NCBI GenBank assembly: GCA_033283385.1
Contig: JAWMQQ010000002.1
Location: forward strand, 310,001-374,000
Length of the DNA: 64,000 nt
Direction: 5' to 3'
DNA from: Mangrovimicrobium sp033283385
Lineage (GTDB): Bacteria > Pseudomonadota > Gammaproteobacteria > Pseudomonadales > Halieaceae
Shown: positions 35,280-45,891 of the stretch, one piece after another
How the letters are laid out: each line of letters opens with the position of its first letter
Position numbering within the stretch: the first letter of the stretch is position 1
Program-made: the position numbers and the translations under genes
Notes under the pieces: model-generated
The model's input: only the letters and a program-made list of their open reading frames with translations
Database searches by the model: none
What the model was told of the DNA's origin: nothing

Positions 35280-36170
35280 ATGAGACACCCGGCGGTGGCG
35301 GACAGTTGCCGGCGCGTGTATCCTCGCCCGGTGTCGCCACTGGCCGGAGGCCGCCCCCTGGATTCCCTGCTCCCACTGATACTGACCATGCTGGTCACCG
35401 GCGCAGCCGCGGGCGTGCTCGCCGGGCTGCTGGGGGTTGGCGGTGGCATCATCATCGTGCCTGCGCTGGATTTCGCCCTGGGCGCCCGCGGGGTCGACCC
35501 GGCTATCCGCATGCATATCGCGATCGCCACCTCGCTGGCGACCATCATATTTACTTCCATATCCTCGGCCCGTGCTCACCACGCGCGCGGCGGTGTAGAT
35601 GTAGCGCTGGTGAAATTCTGGGGGCCGTTCATTTTCGTCGGTGCACTGCTGGGCTCGCTGATTGCCTCGCAGGTGAAGAGCGACATCCTCGCGCTTTTGT
35701 TTGGCGTGATTGCGCTGCTGATCGCATTGAAGATGGTGTTGCCGCTGGACGAATACCACCCCTGGGCGTCAGTGCCCCGCGGGGCGGCTGGTGCGGTGAC
35801 GCCGACCTGCATCGGCCTGCTCTCGAGCATGGCGGGGATCGGCGGGGGTACCTTCAGCGTCACGGCGCTCACCCTGATGAGCCAGCCAATCCACCGGGCG
35901 GTGGGAACCTCGGCCCTGTTCGGGCTGCTTATCGCCATTCCGGCGACGCTCGGCTTTATAGTCAGCAGCTGGAATGAGCCGGGCCTGCCAGCGGGTAGCC
36001 TCGGCTATGTCAACCTGATTGGGCTGGCGGCGCTTGCGCCGATGACCATCCTGTTGGCGCCGGTCGGTGTCGCACTGGCGCACCGGCTGAGCAAGCGACA
36101 GCTCAACCTTGCCTTTGGCATTTTCCTGCTGATCGTCTCCGTCCGCATGTTGTGGCGTGCGCTCACCTGA
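35280..36170 (+). CDS. TauE/SafE-family sulfite/anion permease
   Basis: About 296-aa inner-membrane protein with eight or so TM helices. The two glycine-rich signature repeats are clear: LLGVGGGIIIVPALDFALG and SMAGIGGGTFSVTALTLM. The ATG at 35280 has AAGGGTG about 5 bases upstream; a GTG at 35331 would give a shorter leader and is possible. Members export sulfite or other small anions. It lies between ssrA and smpB on the opposite strand, and no sulfur genes are nearby. Confidence 0.9.
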   Translation: MRHPAVADSCRRVYPRPVSPLAGGRPLDSLLPLILTMLVTGAAAGVLAGLLGVGGGIIIVPALDFALGARGVDPAIRMHIAIATSLATIIFTSISSARAHHARGGVDVALVKFWGPFIFVGALLGSLIASQVKSDILALLFGVIALLIALKMVLPLDEYHPWASVPRGAAGAVTPTCIGLLSSMAGIGGGTFSVTALTLMSQPIHRAVGTSALFGLLIAIPATLGFIVSSWNEPGLPAGSLGYVNLIGLAALAPMTILLAPVGVALAHRLSKRQLNLAFGIFLLIVSVRMLWRALT

Positions 36171-36495
36171 GGCTGTGCACCGCTGTCAGGAATGCTTTCC
36201 GCAAAAAAGCTGGAAATTAAAAGCCGCAACCGGTTGCCGGGGAGCAATCGACTGCGGCTGGGGGGAAGTGGCCGTTGGAGAGGGATTCGCATCGCGCCAG
36301 GGTCCCTCACCTGGCACTCTCCTCCATGGGAGAGTATTGCGGTTTCCACCGTATCTACGTGGCGGGTTGCTCCAGTTGTGCGTTGGGGGTAGGGGAGTCC
36401 CGGCCACGGTTTAACTATGGTAGCCAGTGCCTGTCGCTGCAAGGCGCAGGTTAGACCGTCTGTTTCTAAGCTGTTACAGGCTGATAACGCGGGGG
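36171..36495. other. 325-bp intergenic region containing predicted hairpins
   Basis: No gene is seen. GTGGCCG (36268-36274) pairs perfectly with CGGCCAC (36401-36407), enclosing hairpins GCCAGG/CCTGGC (36296-36301/36310-36315) and ACTCTCC/GGAGAGT (36316-36322/36329-36335). It could be a multibranched RNA or merely stacked terminators between the convergent tauE and smpB genes. I do not recognise the fold. Confidence 0.45.
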
Positions 36496-36975
36496 CTATT
36501 GACGGGTATTGTCGCGCACGATGCGCTGTTTTTGCCGGGCCCAGTCGCGATCTTTCTCCACGTCGCGCTTGTCGTGGCTCTTCTTGCCGCGGGCCAGCGC
36601 GACCCGCGCCTTCACCAGGTGGCCCTTCCAGTACAGGTCTGTGCACACACAGGTCAGCCCCTTCTGTGAGGTGCCCTCGAGGATGCGCGCCAGTTCCTTC
36701 TTGTGCAGCAACAGCTTGCGTGTCCGGGTGGGGTCGGAAACGAAGTGCGTGGAGACGGTATCCAGCGGCGTGATCTGCGCGCCCAGCAGGAAGGCCTCGC
36801 CGTTTTTCATCAGCACGTAGGAGTCCGTCAGGTTGCCCTTGCCCATGCGCAGGGCCTTCACCTCCCAGCCGGTGAGCGCAAGCCCGGCCTCGAAGCTGTC
36901 GAGCAGTTCGTAGTCGAACCGCGCGCGCTTGTTGCGGGCGATGCTGTTATCGGATTTTTTTGGTTTCTTTGCCAT
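36496..36975 (-). CDS. smpB: SsrA-binding protein SmpB
   Basis: 159-aa RNA-binding partner of tmRNA in trans-translation. Family blocks are complete: DYELLDSFEAGLALTGWEVK, GNLTDSYVLMKNGEAFLLG and a C-terminal DKRDVEKDRDWARQK helix. The start is the ATG at 36975 (MAKKPKKSDNSIARNKRA); the frame is open further upstream but lacks similarity. It is only 1.3 kb from ssrA on the same strand and divergent from the symporter-ratA-ratB group. Confidence 0.98.
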   Translation of the reverse strand: MAKKPKKSDNSIARNKRARFDYELLDSFEAGLALTGWEVKALRMGKGNLTDSYVLMKNGEAFLLGAQITPLDTVSTHFVSDPTRTRKLLLHKKELARILEGTSQKGLTCVCTDLYWKGHLVKARVALARGKKSHDKRDVEKDRDWARQKQRIVRDNTRQ

Positions 36976-37082
36976 GGCGCGCATTATACGGCGGTCCGAC
37001 GGGGCTGAAAGGGTAATCTTTCCCTTTTCTGCCAGCCCCCTCTGATGCACTCTAAGCGCATGATAAACCTGTTGATTTTACT

Positions 37083-38435
37083 TTGACGTCGGCACTGGGA
37101 GAGGTGCTCGGGGGGTGGCGCAGTCGCACTACCTTCGTGCTGGTGCTGGCCACGGGCACGGTGGGGATAGGCACACTCTGGCGGTTTGCGTGGCTGCTGG
37201 GTACCCAGGGCAGCGCCGCCTTCCTGCTGGCGTATATCGCCTCCCTGTTCCTTGTCGCCGTGCCCGTGTGCTGCGCCGAGGCCGTTCTGGGCTGTACCGG
37301 GCGCTCCGGGCCGGTACTGGCGATCCGCCGCGCGGCGCAGGCCTCGGGTGCCTCCCGTCACTGGATGTGGCTGGGCCTGCTCGCCGCCTTTGCCGGCTTC
37401 CTGCTGGCGGTCTGCCAGAGCGTGATCGCCGCCTGGGGGCTCGCCTACCTCAACCTGATGCGCGGCGAGGTTTTCGCCGCCGCCTCCGTGCCGGATGTGG
37501 CCAGCCGCTTCGGGGACCTGGTCGAGGATACCGCCATGCAGGTGCGCTGGCTGACGGCTTTCGTGATCCTTTTGGGTGGCGTGCTGGCGCTGGGTGTGCG
37601 CCGCGGACTGGGCTTCATGGCCTGGCTGGCGGTGCCGCTGATGTTGGCGCTGCTGGCGATCCTGGTGCGCTTCGCCTTTGATTTCGGCAACCTGGAGGCG
37701 ACCGGCGATTTCCTGTTCACCACACGCCTGCTGGATTTCGACCGCGGCGCCGTACTCGCAGCGCTGAGTCAGGCGCTGGTGTCGCTGGCAACGGGAGTGG
37801 GCGCGGTGTTGATGTTTGGCGCCTACTCGCCCACCCGCATTCCCATCGGGCGCTCGGTCCTGGCGGTGGCCCTGTTCGACACGGTGTTGGCCCTGCTCGC
37901 GGGGCTGGCCATACTGCCGCTGCTGCTGGCCAACAACATGCAGCCCGCCGGCGGACCGGGGCTGCTGTTTATCGGCGCGCCCTATGCCTACGGCAACCTC
38001 AGCCACGGCGAGTTTTTTGGCGTGCTGTTCTTCGCCCTGGTGGGGGTCTCCTCGCTGGGCGCAGCGGTGGCCCTGCTGGAACCGGCGGTGACCCTGGTGA
38101 ACCAGCACCTGCGGTTGTCGCGGCCGGCCTCGGCCGCGGCGGTGGCGGTGGCGGTGTGGGGGCTGGGCTGGGGGGTGGCCGCTTCGGTCAGCAGCTGGGG
38201 CTGGCTCGGGCTGCACGATTTGCTGGTCAAGCTGGATTTTCTCGCAGCCGGTGTGCTGCTGCCGCTGTCCACGTTGTGCATCGCGCTACTGGTTGGCTGG
38301 GTGCTGCGCCCGGAAATCCTGCGCCCTCGCTTCGCCCGGGAGTCGGACGTCTCGTTCTCGCTTTGGCGCCGGCTCCTGCGATATATTACGCTCCCCGCCG
38401 TGGCCGTGGTGCTGTGGGCGGGCGTTTTCCTGTAA
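37083..38435 (+). CDS. Sodium-dependent (neurotransmitter:sodium symporter family) transporter
   Basis: About 450-aa inner-membrane protein of the SNF/LeuT family, probably importing an amino acid with sodium. The N-terminal signature GTVGIGTLWRFAWLLGTQG, which shapes the sodium and substrate sites in TM1, is present and modified relative to LeuT's GNVWRFP. About 11-12 TM helices. There is no good ATG; TTG at 37083 or a nearby GTG (37104) may start it. It is divergent from smpB and precedes ratA by 33 bases. Confidence 0.88.
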   Translation: MTSALGEVLGGWRSRTTFVLVLATGTVGIGTLWRFAWLLGTQGSAAFLLAYIASLFLVAVPVCCAEAVLGCTGRSGPVLAIRRAAQASGASRHWMWLGLLAAFAGFLLAVCQSVIAAWGLAYLNLMRGEVFAAASVPDVASRFGDLVEDTAMQVRWLTAFVILLGGVLALGVRRGLGFMAWLAVPLMLALLAILVRFAFDFGNLEATGDFLFTTRLLDFDRGAVLAALSQALVSLATGVGAVLMFGAYSPTRIPIGRSVLAVALFDTVLALLAGLAILPLLLANNMQPAGGPGLLFIGAPYAYGNLSHGEFFGVLFFALVGVSSLGAAVALLEPAVTLVNQHLRLSRPASAAAVAVAVWGLGWGVAASVSSWGWLGLHDLLVKLDFLAAGVLLPLSTLCIALLVGWVLRPEILRPRFARESDVSFSLWRRLLRYITLPAVAVVLWAGVFL

Positions 38436-38468
38436 CCGGGGACCCAGGCGAATGTTCGCCGCAGCGCC

Positions 38469-38900
38469 ATGACGAGTATCCACCGCAGTGCCCTGTTGCC
38501 CTTTCCGGCGCAGCAGCTTTTCGACCTGGTCAACGACATCGAGGCCTACCCGGCCTATATGGACGGCTGTGTCGGCGCGCGCATCCTGTACCGGGAAGAC
38601 GGGCTGGTCGAGGCCCGGCTGGACCTGGCCAAGGGGCTCGTTACCCAGAGTTTTTCCACCCGCAATCGTATGGTGGACGCGCGGCATATCTCGCTGGAAC
38701 TGGTCGAGGGTCCGTTCGAGCACTTCCACGGACGCTGGGAATTCCTGCCCCTGAGCGAGGCCGCCTGCAAGGTGACGCTGGACCTGGAGTTCCGCGTCAG
38801 CAATTCCCTGCTGGGCGCCGCCGCCGCGCGCCTGTTCGACTCGGTATCCGACAGCCTCGTAGGGGCGGTGGAAAAACGCGCTCGTCAGCTATACGGTTGA
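38469..38900 (+). CDS. ratA: RatA-family ribosome-association toxin / START-like protein
   Basis: 143-aa single-domain protein of the polyketide cyclase/START superfamily (YfjG/RatA). It begins IHRSALLPFPAQQLFDLVND and ends with the family helix LFDSVSDSLVGAVEKRARQLYG. In E. coli RatA binds 50S subunits and is encoded beside smpB and ratB, as here; it is also related to the coenzyme-Q-binding COQ10 proteins. It lies 4 bases before ratB. Confidence 0.95.
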   Translation: MTSIHRSALLPFPAQQLFDLVNDIEAYPAYMDGCVGARILYREDGLVEARLDLAKGLVTQSFSTRNRMVDARHISLELVEGPFEHFHGRWEFLPLSEAACKVTLDLEFRVSNSLLGAAAARLFDSVSDSLVGAVEKRARQLYG

Positions 38901-38904
38901 GCCC

Positions 38905-39210
38905 ATGAGTGACAACGCAATGATCAACGTCGAGGTAGCTTACGCGCTGCCGCACAAGCAGGCGATCCTGGCGCTCGCGGTGCCCGAGGGGACCAGCGCG
39001 CTGGAGGCGGCCCGGCGCTCGGGCATTACCGACAGGTTCGAGGGCATAGACCTGGACAACGCCAAGCTGGGGATATTCGGCAAACCGGTGTCGCCGGAGC
39101 AGGCGCTGCGCGAGGGAGATCGCGTGGAGATTTACCGGCCGCTGATCGCCGACCCGAAGGAAGTGCGCAAGGCGCGCGCAGCCCGCAACCGGGAGCGGCG
39201 GGGCGAATAA
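38905..39210 (+). CDS. ratB: RnfH/RatB-family ubiquitin-like protein
   Basis: 101-aa beta-grasp protein. INVEVAYALPHKQAILALAVPEG, then the end of the fold at DRVEIYRPLIADPKEVRKARA, is the full RnfH family pattern, with a basic tail. It is probably cotranscribed with ratA. The function in this family is not settled. It is convergent with bamE. Confidence 0.95.
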   Translation: MSDNAMINVEVAYALPHKQAILALAVPEGTSALEAARRSGITDRFEGIDLDNAKLGIFGKPVSPEQALREGDRVEIYRPLIADPKEVRKARAARNRERRGE

Positions 39211-39241
39211 GTCGGGCTTTTCAGCCCGGGAGACAGCCAGT

Positions 39242-39640
39242 TCAGGATGAGGCCGGGCTGTCGGTGCCGTCGGCCGGCTCCGCACTGCCGCCAAACGCTG
39301 CAGGTACGTTGTCGCCGCGCACATCGACCAGCCGGTCGCCGTCGAAATACACCGTGAGCTTGTTTTCCGCCAGCAGTTTCAGGCCGTTGCGCTTGCTGTA
39401 GCTGTAGTCCCAGCGATCCGGATTGAAAGTGTCTTCCACCAGCGGCGTGCCGAGGATAAAGCGTACCTGGCGGCGGCTCATGCCTGGCTTGAGCTGGTCG
39501 ATTTGTTCCTGGGTGACGATATTCCCCTGTTCGACGTCGATTTTGTACACGCCGGGGAAGCCCAGGAAACCGCAGGCACTGAGGCTGGCCACGAGGATGG
39601 CCAGCAGAAGGATACGCATGGGGTAAAACTTCCACTTCAT
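39242..39640 (-). CDS. bamE: Outer membrane protein assembly factor BamE (SmpA/OmlA)
   Basis: 132-aa outer-membrane lipoprotein of the BAM complex. The lipobox LSAC lies at about residues 20-23, followed by YKIDVEQGNIVTQEQIDQLK and GMSRRQVRFILGTP, the core of the fold. An internal ATG at 39619 (MRILLLAILVASLSAC) has a better upstream GGAAG and may be the true start. The C-terminal tail is longer than in E. coli and acidic. Divergent from fur, the common gammaproteobacterial order. Confidence 0.95.
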   Translation of the reverse strand: MKWKFYPMRILLLAILVASLSACGFLGFPGVYKIDVEQGNIVTQEQIDQLKPGMSRRQVRFILGTPLVEDTFNPDRWDYSYSKRNGLKLLAENKLTVYFDGDRLVDVRGDNVPAAFGGSAEPADGTDSPASS

Positions 39641-39692
39641 TTATTGCGGTGGCATCATACCGCTACTGAATCCGACAGAGAACCCCCTCCCC

Positions 39693-40109
39693 ATGCCCGA
39701 AGAAAACCAGGAGCTGCGCCGCGCGGGTCTGAAGGTGACCCTGCCCAGGGTGAAGATCCTGCAAATTCTCGAGACGACCGAGGAGAGCCAGCAACACCTG
39801 AGCGCCGAAGAAGTCTACGATTCGCTGCGCGACGCGGGCGAGGAAGTGGGCCTGGCGACTGTGTACCGCGTACTGACCCAGTTTGAAGCCGCCGGGCTTG
39901 TCACCCGCCACCATTTCGAATCCGGCCATTCGGTGTTCGAGCTTTCAAAGGGCGATCACCACGATCACATGGTCTGCCTGGATACCGGCGAGGTGGTGGA
40001 ATTCACCGACTCGGTGATCGAGGAGCGCCAGCGCAAGATCGCCGCGGAAAACGGCTTCGAGCTCGAAGACCACTCGCTGGTGCTCTACGTCCGCAAAAAG
40101 AAAAAGTAG
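39693..40109 (+). CDS. fur: Ferric uptake regulator Fur
   Basis: 138-aa iron-responsive repressor. The N-terminal winged helix (GLKVTLPRVKILQILETTEE; GLATVYRVLTQFEAAGLV) and the metal-binding region GDHHDHMVC are intact. The second Cys pair of some Fur proteins is not present after Cys in HMVC, as in Pseudomonas-type Fur. It is divergent from bamE and convergent with recN. Confidence 0.98.
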   Translation: MPEENQELRRAGLKVTLPRVKILQILETTEESQQHLSAEEVYDSLRDAGEEVGLATVYRVLTQFEAAGLVTRHHFESGHSVFELSKGDHHDHMVCLDTGEVVEFTDSVIEERQRKIAAENGFELEDHSLVLYVRKKKK

Positions 40110-40132
40110 CTTCCAGGTCGCGCCAGCGACGC

Positions 40133-41791
40133 TCAGGCGCCGGCGCTTTCCAGCATTTCCCGCGCGTGCGCACGGGTCTGGTCGGTGATGTTGACCCCAC
40201 CCAGCATGCGCGCCAGTTCGTCCACCTTGCCCTCGACATCCAGTGATTGCAGGCTGGTCTCCACGCGCTTGCCGCTGCTGGTCTTGCTCACCCGCAGGTG
40301 ATGGTGACCCTGGGCCGCCACCTGCGGCAGGTGGGTGACGCACAGCACCTGGGCGCGCCCGGCTAGCCCGCGCAGCAACCGGCCCACCACTTCGGCCACG
40401 GCGCCGCCGATACCCACGTCGACCTCGTCGAACACCATCGCCGGCACCGTGCTGCTGCTGGCCGCCACCACCTGGATGGCCAGGCTGATCCGCGACAGCT
40501 CGCCGCCGGAGGCGATCTTGCCCAGCGGTTGCGGCGGCGCGCCGGGGTTGGTGCTGATCAGCAGCTCGACCTCCTCGAGACCGTGGGGGTGGGGCGCTTC
40601 GCTCTCCCGCGGCGCCAGCGACACCTCGAGCTGGCAGTGGCCCATGGCCAGCGAGCCGAGCACGTCTTTTGCCGCCGATACCAGCTTCTTCGCAGCCTTG
40701 CCGCGGCGGGTGCCGAGCTGGCGGGCCTGTTCGGTGTAACGGGCGGCCAGGGTGTCCATTTCCTGCTGTAGCGCTTCCACCCGGCCGGCGCTGCCGGCGA
40801 GTGAATCGAGCTCTTCCTGCAGGCGCTGCTGGGTTTCCAGCACCTGTTCCGGCAGTACGCGGTGCTTGCGCGCCACGTCGTAGATCGCCTCCAGGCGCTG
40901 TTGTACCTCGCCGAGGCGCTCGGGGTTGATCTCCACCCGGTCCAGGTGGTGCTGGATTTCCGTGCGCGCCTCGGAGAGCGCGATACCGGCGCTGTCCAGC
41001 AGCTCGCGGGCGCTGTCCGCGGCGCTGCCGCCGTGGGTTTGCGCGTCCAGCAGTTGCAGGGCCCGCCTTGCGCCGGCGGCGTATTCCTCGCACATCTCCA
41101 GCGCCTGGTGGGCAGTGCCCAGGATGTCCTCGGCGTTCTCCAGGTTGCGCTGTTCTTCTTCCAGTGACTCCAGTTCGCCCTCGCGCAGGGCCAGCGCCTC
41201 GAGTTCCTCGACCTGGTAGGTCAGCAACTGGGTGCGGGCGCCGTGCTCCTCGCGATTGCCCGCCAGCAGCTCCAGTTCGCGCCGGGCGCGCAGCCAGTCC
41301 GATGCCAGCAGCTCCACCTTTGCTACCAGGTCGCCCGCCCCGGCGAACTCGTCCAGCAGTTCGCGCTGGGTCTGGCGGCGCAGCAGCGACTGGTGGGCGT
41401 GCTGGCTGTGGATGTCGATGAGCAGGGCGCCGAGTTCGGCGCAGTCCTGCAGGGTGGAGGGGCTGCCGTTGATGTAGGCGCGGCTGCGGCCCTCGGCAGT
41501 GATGACGCGGCGCAGCAGGCATTCGCCCTCGCTGGCGAGGTCGCGGCTCTCCAGCCAGGCGCGGGCGGCGGGAATCCTGCCGGCGTCGAAGGTCGCGGTG
41601 ATGTCCGCGCGCTCGCAGCCCGGCCGCACGGCCTTGGGGTCGGCGCGGTCGCCCAGGCAAAGGCCGAGCGCGTCGAGCATGATGGATTTGCCGGCACCGG
41701 TCTCGCCGGTGATGACTGTCATGCCGCCGGTGAATTCGACTTCCAGTGCGGAGACAATGGTGTAATTGCTGATGCTGAGATGGGTGAGCAT
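40133..41791 (-). CDS. recN: DNA repair ATPase RecN
   Basis: 552-aa SMC-like protein for double-strand break repair. Walker A GETGAGKS lies near residue 30, a central coiled coil follows, and the C-terminal signature GGELSRISLAIQV, Walker B MVFDEVDVGIGG and VTHLPQVAAQ complete the ATPase. The start is taken as ATG 41791 (MLTHLSISNYTIV), the usual RecN N-terminus; the frame is open for 8 more codons. No clear LexA box is seen upstream. Divergent from hrcA. Confidence 0.98.
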   Translation of the reverse strand: MLTHLSISNYTIVSALEVEFTGGMTVITGETGAGKSIMLDALGLCLGDRADPKAVRPGCERADITATFDAGRIPAARAWLESRDLASEGECLLRRVITAEGRSRAYINGSPSTLQDCAELGALLIDIHSQHAHQSLLRRQTQRELLDEFAGAGDLVAKVELLASDWLRARRELELLAGNREEHGARTQLLTYQVEELEALALREGELESLEEEQRNLENAEDILGTAHQALEMCEEYAAGARRALQLLDAQTHGGSAADSARELLDSAGIALSEARTEIQHHLDRVEINPERLGEVQQRLEAIYDVARKHRVLPEQVLETQQRLQEELDSLAGSAGRVEALQQEMDTLAARYTEQARQLGTRRGKAAKKLVSAAKDVLGSLAMGHCQLEVSLAPRESEAPHPHGLEEVELLISTNPGAPPQPLGKIASGGELSRISLAIQVVAASSSTVPAMVFDEVDVGIGGAVAEVVGRLLRGLAGRAQVLCVTHLPQVAAQGHHHLRVSKTSSGKRVETSLQSLDVEGKVDELARMLGGVNITDQTRAHAREMLESAGA

Positions 41792-41917
41792 GGCGCGCCC
41801 TGAGTGTTTTCCCATCTATACATGAGAAGCCCCACGGCGCGCAATATCGGTATCGACGCGGTTTGGCGATTGGCCCCGCCTGTGATACAACCGGCGTGTG
41901 CGGGGACATTGATTGGC

Positions 41918-42952
41918 ATGACACAGAACATCATTTCAGACCGGGCGAAGGTGCTGCTGAAGACGCTGGTGCAGAAGCACATCCGCGACGGGCAGCCAGT
42001 GGGCTCGCGCACCCTGATGGAGGAATCCGGCCTCACCGTGAGCGCCGCCACCATCCGCAACGTCATGTCCGACCTCGAGGAGCGCGGCTACCTCACCTCA
42101 CCCCACACCTCCGCCGGCCGCATCCCCACATCCCTGGGCTACCGCTTCTTCGTCGACTGCCTGCTGCAGGTGCAGCCGCTGGAGCAGGAGGCGGTGGCGA
42201 TCCTGCGCAACGAACTCAATCCGGACCGCTCGACTTCAGAGCTGGTGCAGAGCGCCTCGTCGCTGCTTTCCAGTATTACCGCCCAGGCGGGCCTGGTGAC
42301 AGTGCCGCGCAAGGAGCCCGGCCAGCTGCGCCAGGTAGAGTTCCTGCCGCTTTCCGGGGACCGGGTGCTGGTGATCCTGGTGGTCAATGAGCGCGAGGTG
42401 CAGAACCGCATCATCCACACCCGGCGGGCCTTCAGCCAGGAACAGCTCAACGCCGCTGCGGCGATGGTCAACCAGCGCTTCGCCGGCCAGCCCCTGCAGC
42501 GGGTGCAGCAGGAATTGCTGCGCGAGATGCGCGATGCCCGCAGCCAGATCGACGCCTATATGCAGGCGACCCTGGACCTGGCCAGCAAGGCGCTGGACCA
42601 GCAGGAGTCCAGCGAAGAGTGCATGGTGGCCGGCGAATCCCGCCTGCTGGGCAGCGCCACCGCCGAGGAGATGCTCAAGCTGCGCGAGCTGTTCGACGCC
42701 TTCGAGCGCAAGAAGGACCTGCTGCACCTGCTGGAGCGCTGCTCACAGGCCCAGGGCGTGCAGGTGTTCATCGGCGACGAGGCGGGCTACGAGGTCTTCG
42801 GCGATTACTCGGTGATCACCGCACCCTATACCGACGGCGCCCGCACACTGGGTGTGCTGGGTGTGATCGGGCCAACCCGCATGGCCTACGAGCGGGTGAT
42901 TCCCATCGTCGATGTCACCGCCCGCATGCTCAGCTCGGCCCTGGCCCGGTAA
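41918..42952 (+). CDS. hrcA: Heat-inducible transcription repressor HrcA
   Basis: 344-aa repressor of chaperone genes. The N-terminal winged helix (LKTLVQKHIRDGQPVGSRTL; TIRNVMSDLEERGYL) and the long GAF-like and C-terminal domains (VITAPYTDGARTLGVLGVIG) are complete. The ATG at 41918 gives the usual N-terminus MTQNIISDRAKVLL. No CIRCE operator (TTAGCACTC-N9-GAGTGCTAA) is visible before grpE or dnaK in this window, so its local targets are unclear. Confidence 0.97.
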   Translation: MTQNIISDRAKVLLKTLVQKHIRDGQPVGSRTLMEESGLTVSAATIRNVMSDLEERGYLTSPHTSAGRIPTSLGYRFFVDCLLQVQPLEQEAVAILRNELNPDRSTSELVQSASSLLSSITAQAGLVTVPRKEPGQLRQVEFLPLSGDRVLVILVVNEREVQNRIIHTRRAFSQEQLNAAAAMVNQRFAGQPLQRVQQELLREMRDARSQIDAYMQATLDLASKALDQQESSEECMVAGESRLLGSATAEEMLKLRELFDAFERKKDLLHLLERCSQAQGVQVFIGDEAGYEVFGDYSVITAPYTDGARTLGVLGVIGPTRMAYERVIPIVDVTARMLSSALAR

Positions 42953-43002
42953 AACCACCCGCTGCGCGGCCGATTCCGGATCTGGCATGGGCCCGTCGCG
43001 CC

Positions 43003-43052
43003 CTGTAGGAGCCTGCTACGCAGGCGATCGCGCGTATAACGCGCTCCTACAG
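43003..43052. repeat. REP-like palindromic element
   Basis: CTGTAGGAGC (43003-43012) and GCTCCTACAG (43043-43052) are exact inverted repeats around CTGCTACGCAGG and CGATCGCGCG. Same family as 2881-2971 and 47824-47872. It lies between hrcA and the grpE promoter. Confidence 0.8.
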
Positions 43053-43053
43053 G

Positions 43054-43084
43054 CCCCTTGAAACACCCCGCATCGGCCCCATAT
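43054..43084 (+). promoter_or_regulatory. Sigma-32 (RpoH)-like promoter of grpE
   Basis: CCCCTTGAAA (43054-43063), 13-base spacer, CCCCATAT (43077-43084): very close to the heat-shock consensus. It lies 47 bases before the grpE start. Confidence 0.85.
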
Positions 43085-43130
43085 CCCGGCTAACTGACGT
43101 CAACCGGTAGCCATAACGGAGTATTGAAGC

Positions 43131-43700
43131 GTGGCCGAGCAGAATTCCCAGCCCGAGAATGCAAGTGAAGAAGAACAACTGAACCCGTCCGCCGCGGCCA
43201 CCGAAGGCGAGCACCTGCCTTCCGGCGAGGCCCCGGAAACCTCCCTGGAGGTTGACGTGGCGCGCCTGCAGGAAGACCTCGGCGCCGCCCGCGACGCCGC
43301 CCTGCGCGCCCAGGCAGACGCCCAGAACATCCAGCGTCGCGCGGAAATGGACGTAGAGAAGGCCCGCAAGTTCGCCCTGGAGCGATTCGCCAGCGAATTG
43401 CTGCCGGTGGTCGACAACCTGGAGCGGGCGCTGGCCGCCGCGCCGGATAACGAGGACGTGGTGCGCCCCATCGCCGAGGGTGTCGAGCTGACGCTCAAGA
43501 GCTTTATCGACGCGCTGGCCAAGCACAATATCGTGCAGGTGGACCCCCACGGCGAGCCCTTCGATCCCAATCTCCACGAGGCCATGACCATGGTGGAGAA
43601 CAAGGAGGTCGAGCCGAATACCGTGATCGCCGTGATGCAGAAGGGCTACACCCTGAACGGCCGGCTGATCCGTCCCGCAATGGTGATGGTGAGCCGCTGA
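43131..43700 (+). CDS. grpE: Nucleotide exchange factor GrpE
   Basis: 189-aa DnaK cochaperone. An acidic disordered N-terminus (about 35 residues) precedes a long coiled coil and the C-terminal beta domain with the signature FDPNLHEAMTMVEN and the end NGRLIRPAMVMVSR. The start is GTG at 43131. It has its own sigma-32-like promoter and lies 115 bases before dnaK. Confidence 0.98.
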   Translation: MAEQNSQPENASEEEQLNPSAAATEGEHLPSGEAPETSLEVDVARLQEDLGAARDAALRAQADAQNIQRRAEMDVEKARKFALERFASELLPVVDNLERALAAAPDNEDVVRPIAEGVELTLKSFIDALAKHNIVQVDPHGEPFDPNLHEAMTMVENKEVEPNTVIAVMQKGYTLNGRLIRPAMVMVSR

Positions 43701-43727
43701 ATCACCGCGGAAAAACTTCGGGGCGGG

Positions 43728-43755
43728 CTTGAATCGCCGCAGATAGGCCCCAAAT
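43728..43755 (+). promoter_or_regulatory. Sigma-32 (RpoH)-like promoter of dnaK
   Basis: CTTGAAT (43728-43734), 13-base spacer, CCCCAAAT (43748-43755), lying 60 bases before dnaK, independent of the grpE promoter. Confidence 0.75.
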
Positions 43756-43815
43756 CAGGGAACATCGAGATAGTAGCGGGCGCCCGCGAGGCGTCCTTCA
43801 AACTGGAGAATAGCA

Positions 43816-45756
<1,941 letters not shown>

Positions 45757-45829
45757 GTCCCCGTAGCCGGCGCGGCCGCCCGCGCCGGTCTCCGGAAGGG
45801 GTTCAGGCCCCGAACATGCGATACGCTGA

Positions 45830-45861
45830 CCACGCAGGCCCCGATGCCTGCGTGGTTTTTT
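45830..45861 (+). terminator. Rho-independent terminator between dnaK and dnaJ
   Basis: Perfect 10-bp stem CCACGCAGGC/GCCTGCGTGG (45830-45839/45846-45855) followed by T6 (45856-45861). It lies 74 bases after dnaK and 31 before dnaJ; readthrough would set a lower DnaJ level. Confidence 0.9.
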
Positions 45862-45891
45862 CAGGATAGGTAGTCAGTGCGCTGAGAAACT

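Noticed and set aside
39213..39228. Hairpin between ratB and bamE as terminator
   Set aside because: Stem of only 6 bp and no T-run on either strand.
41792..41917. LexA box upstream of recN or CIRCE upstream of hrcA
   Set aside because: No CTGT-N8-ACAG nor TTAGCACTC-N9-GAGTGCTAA match found by eye.
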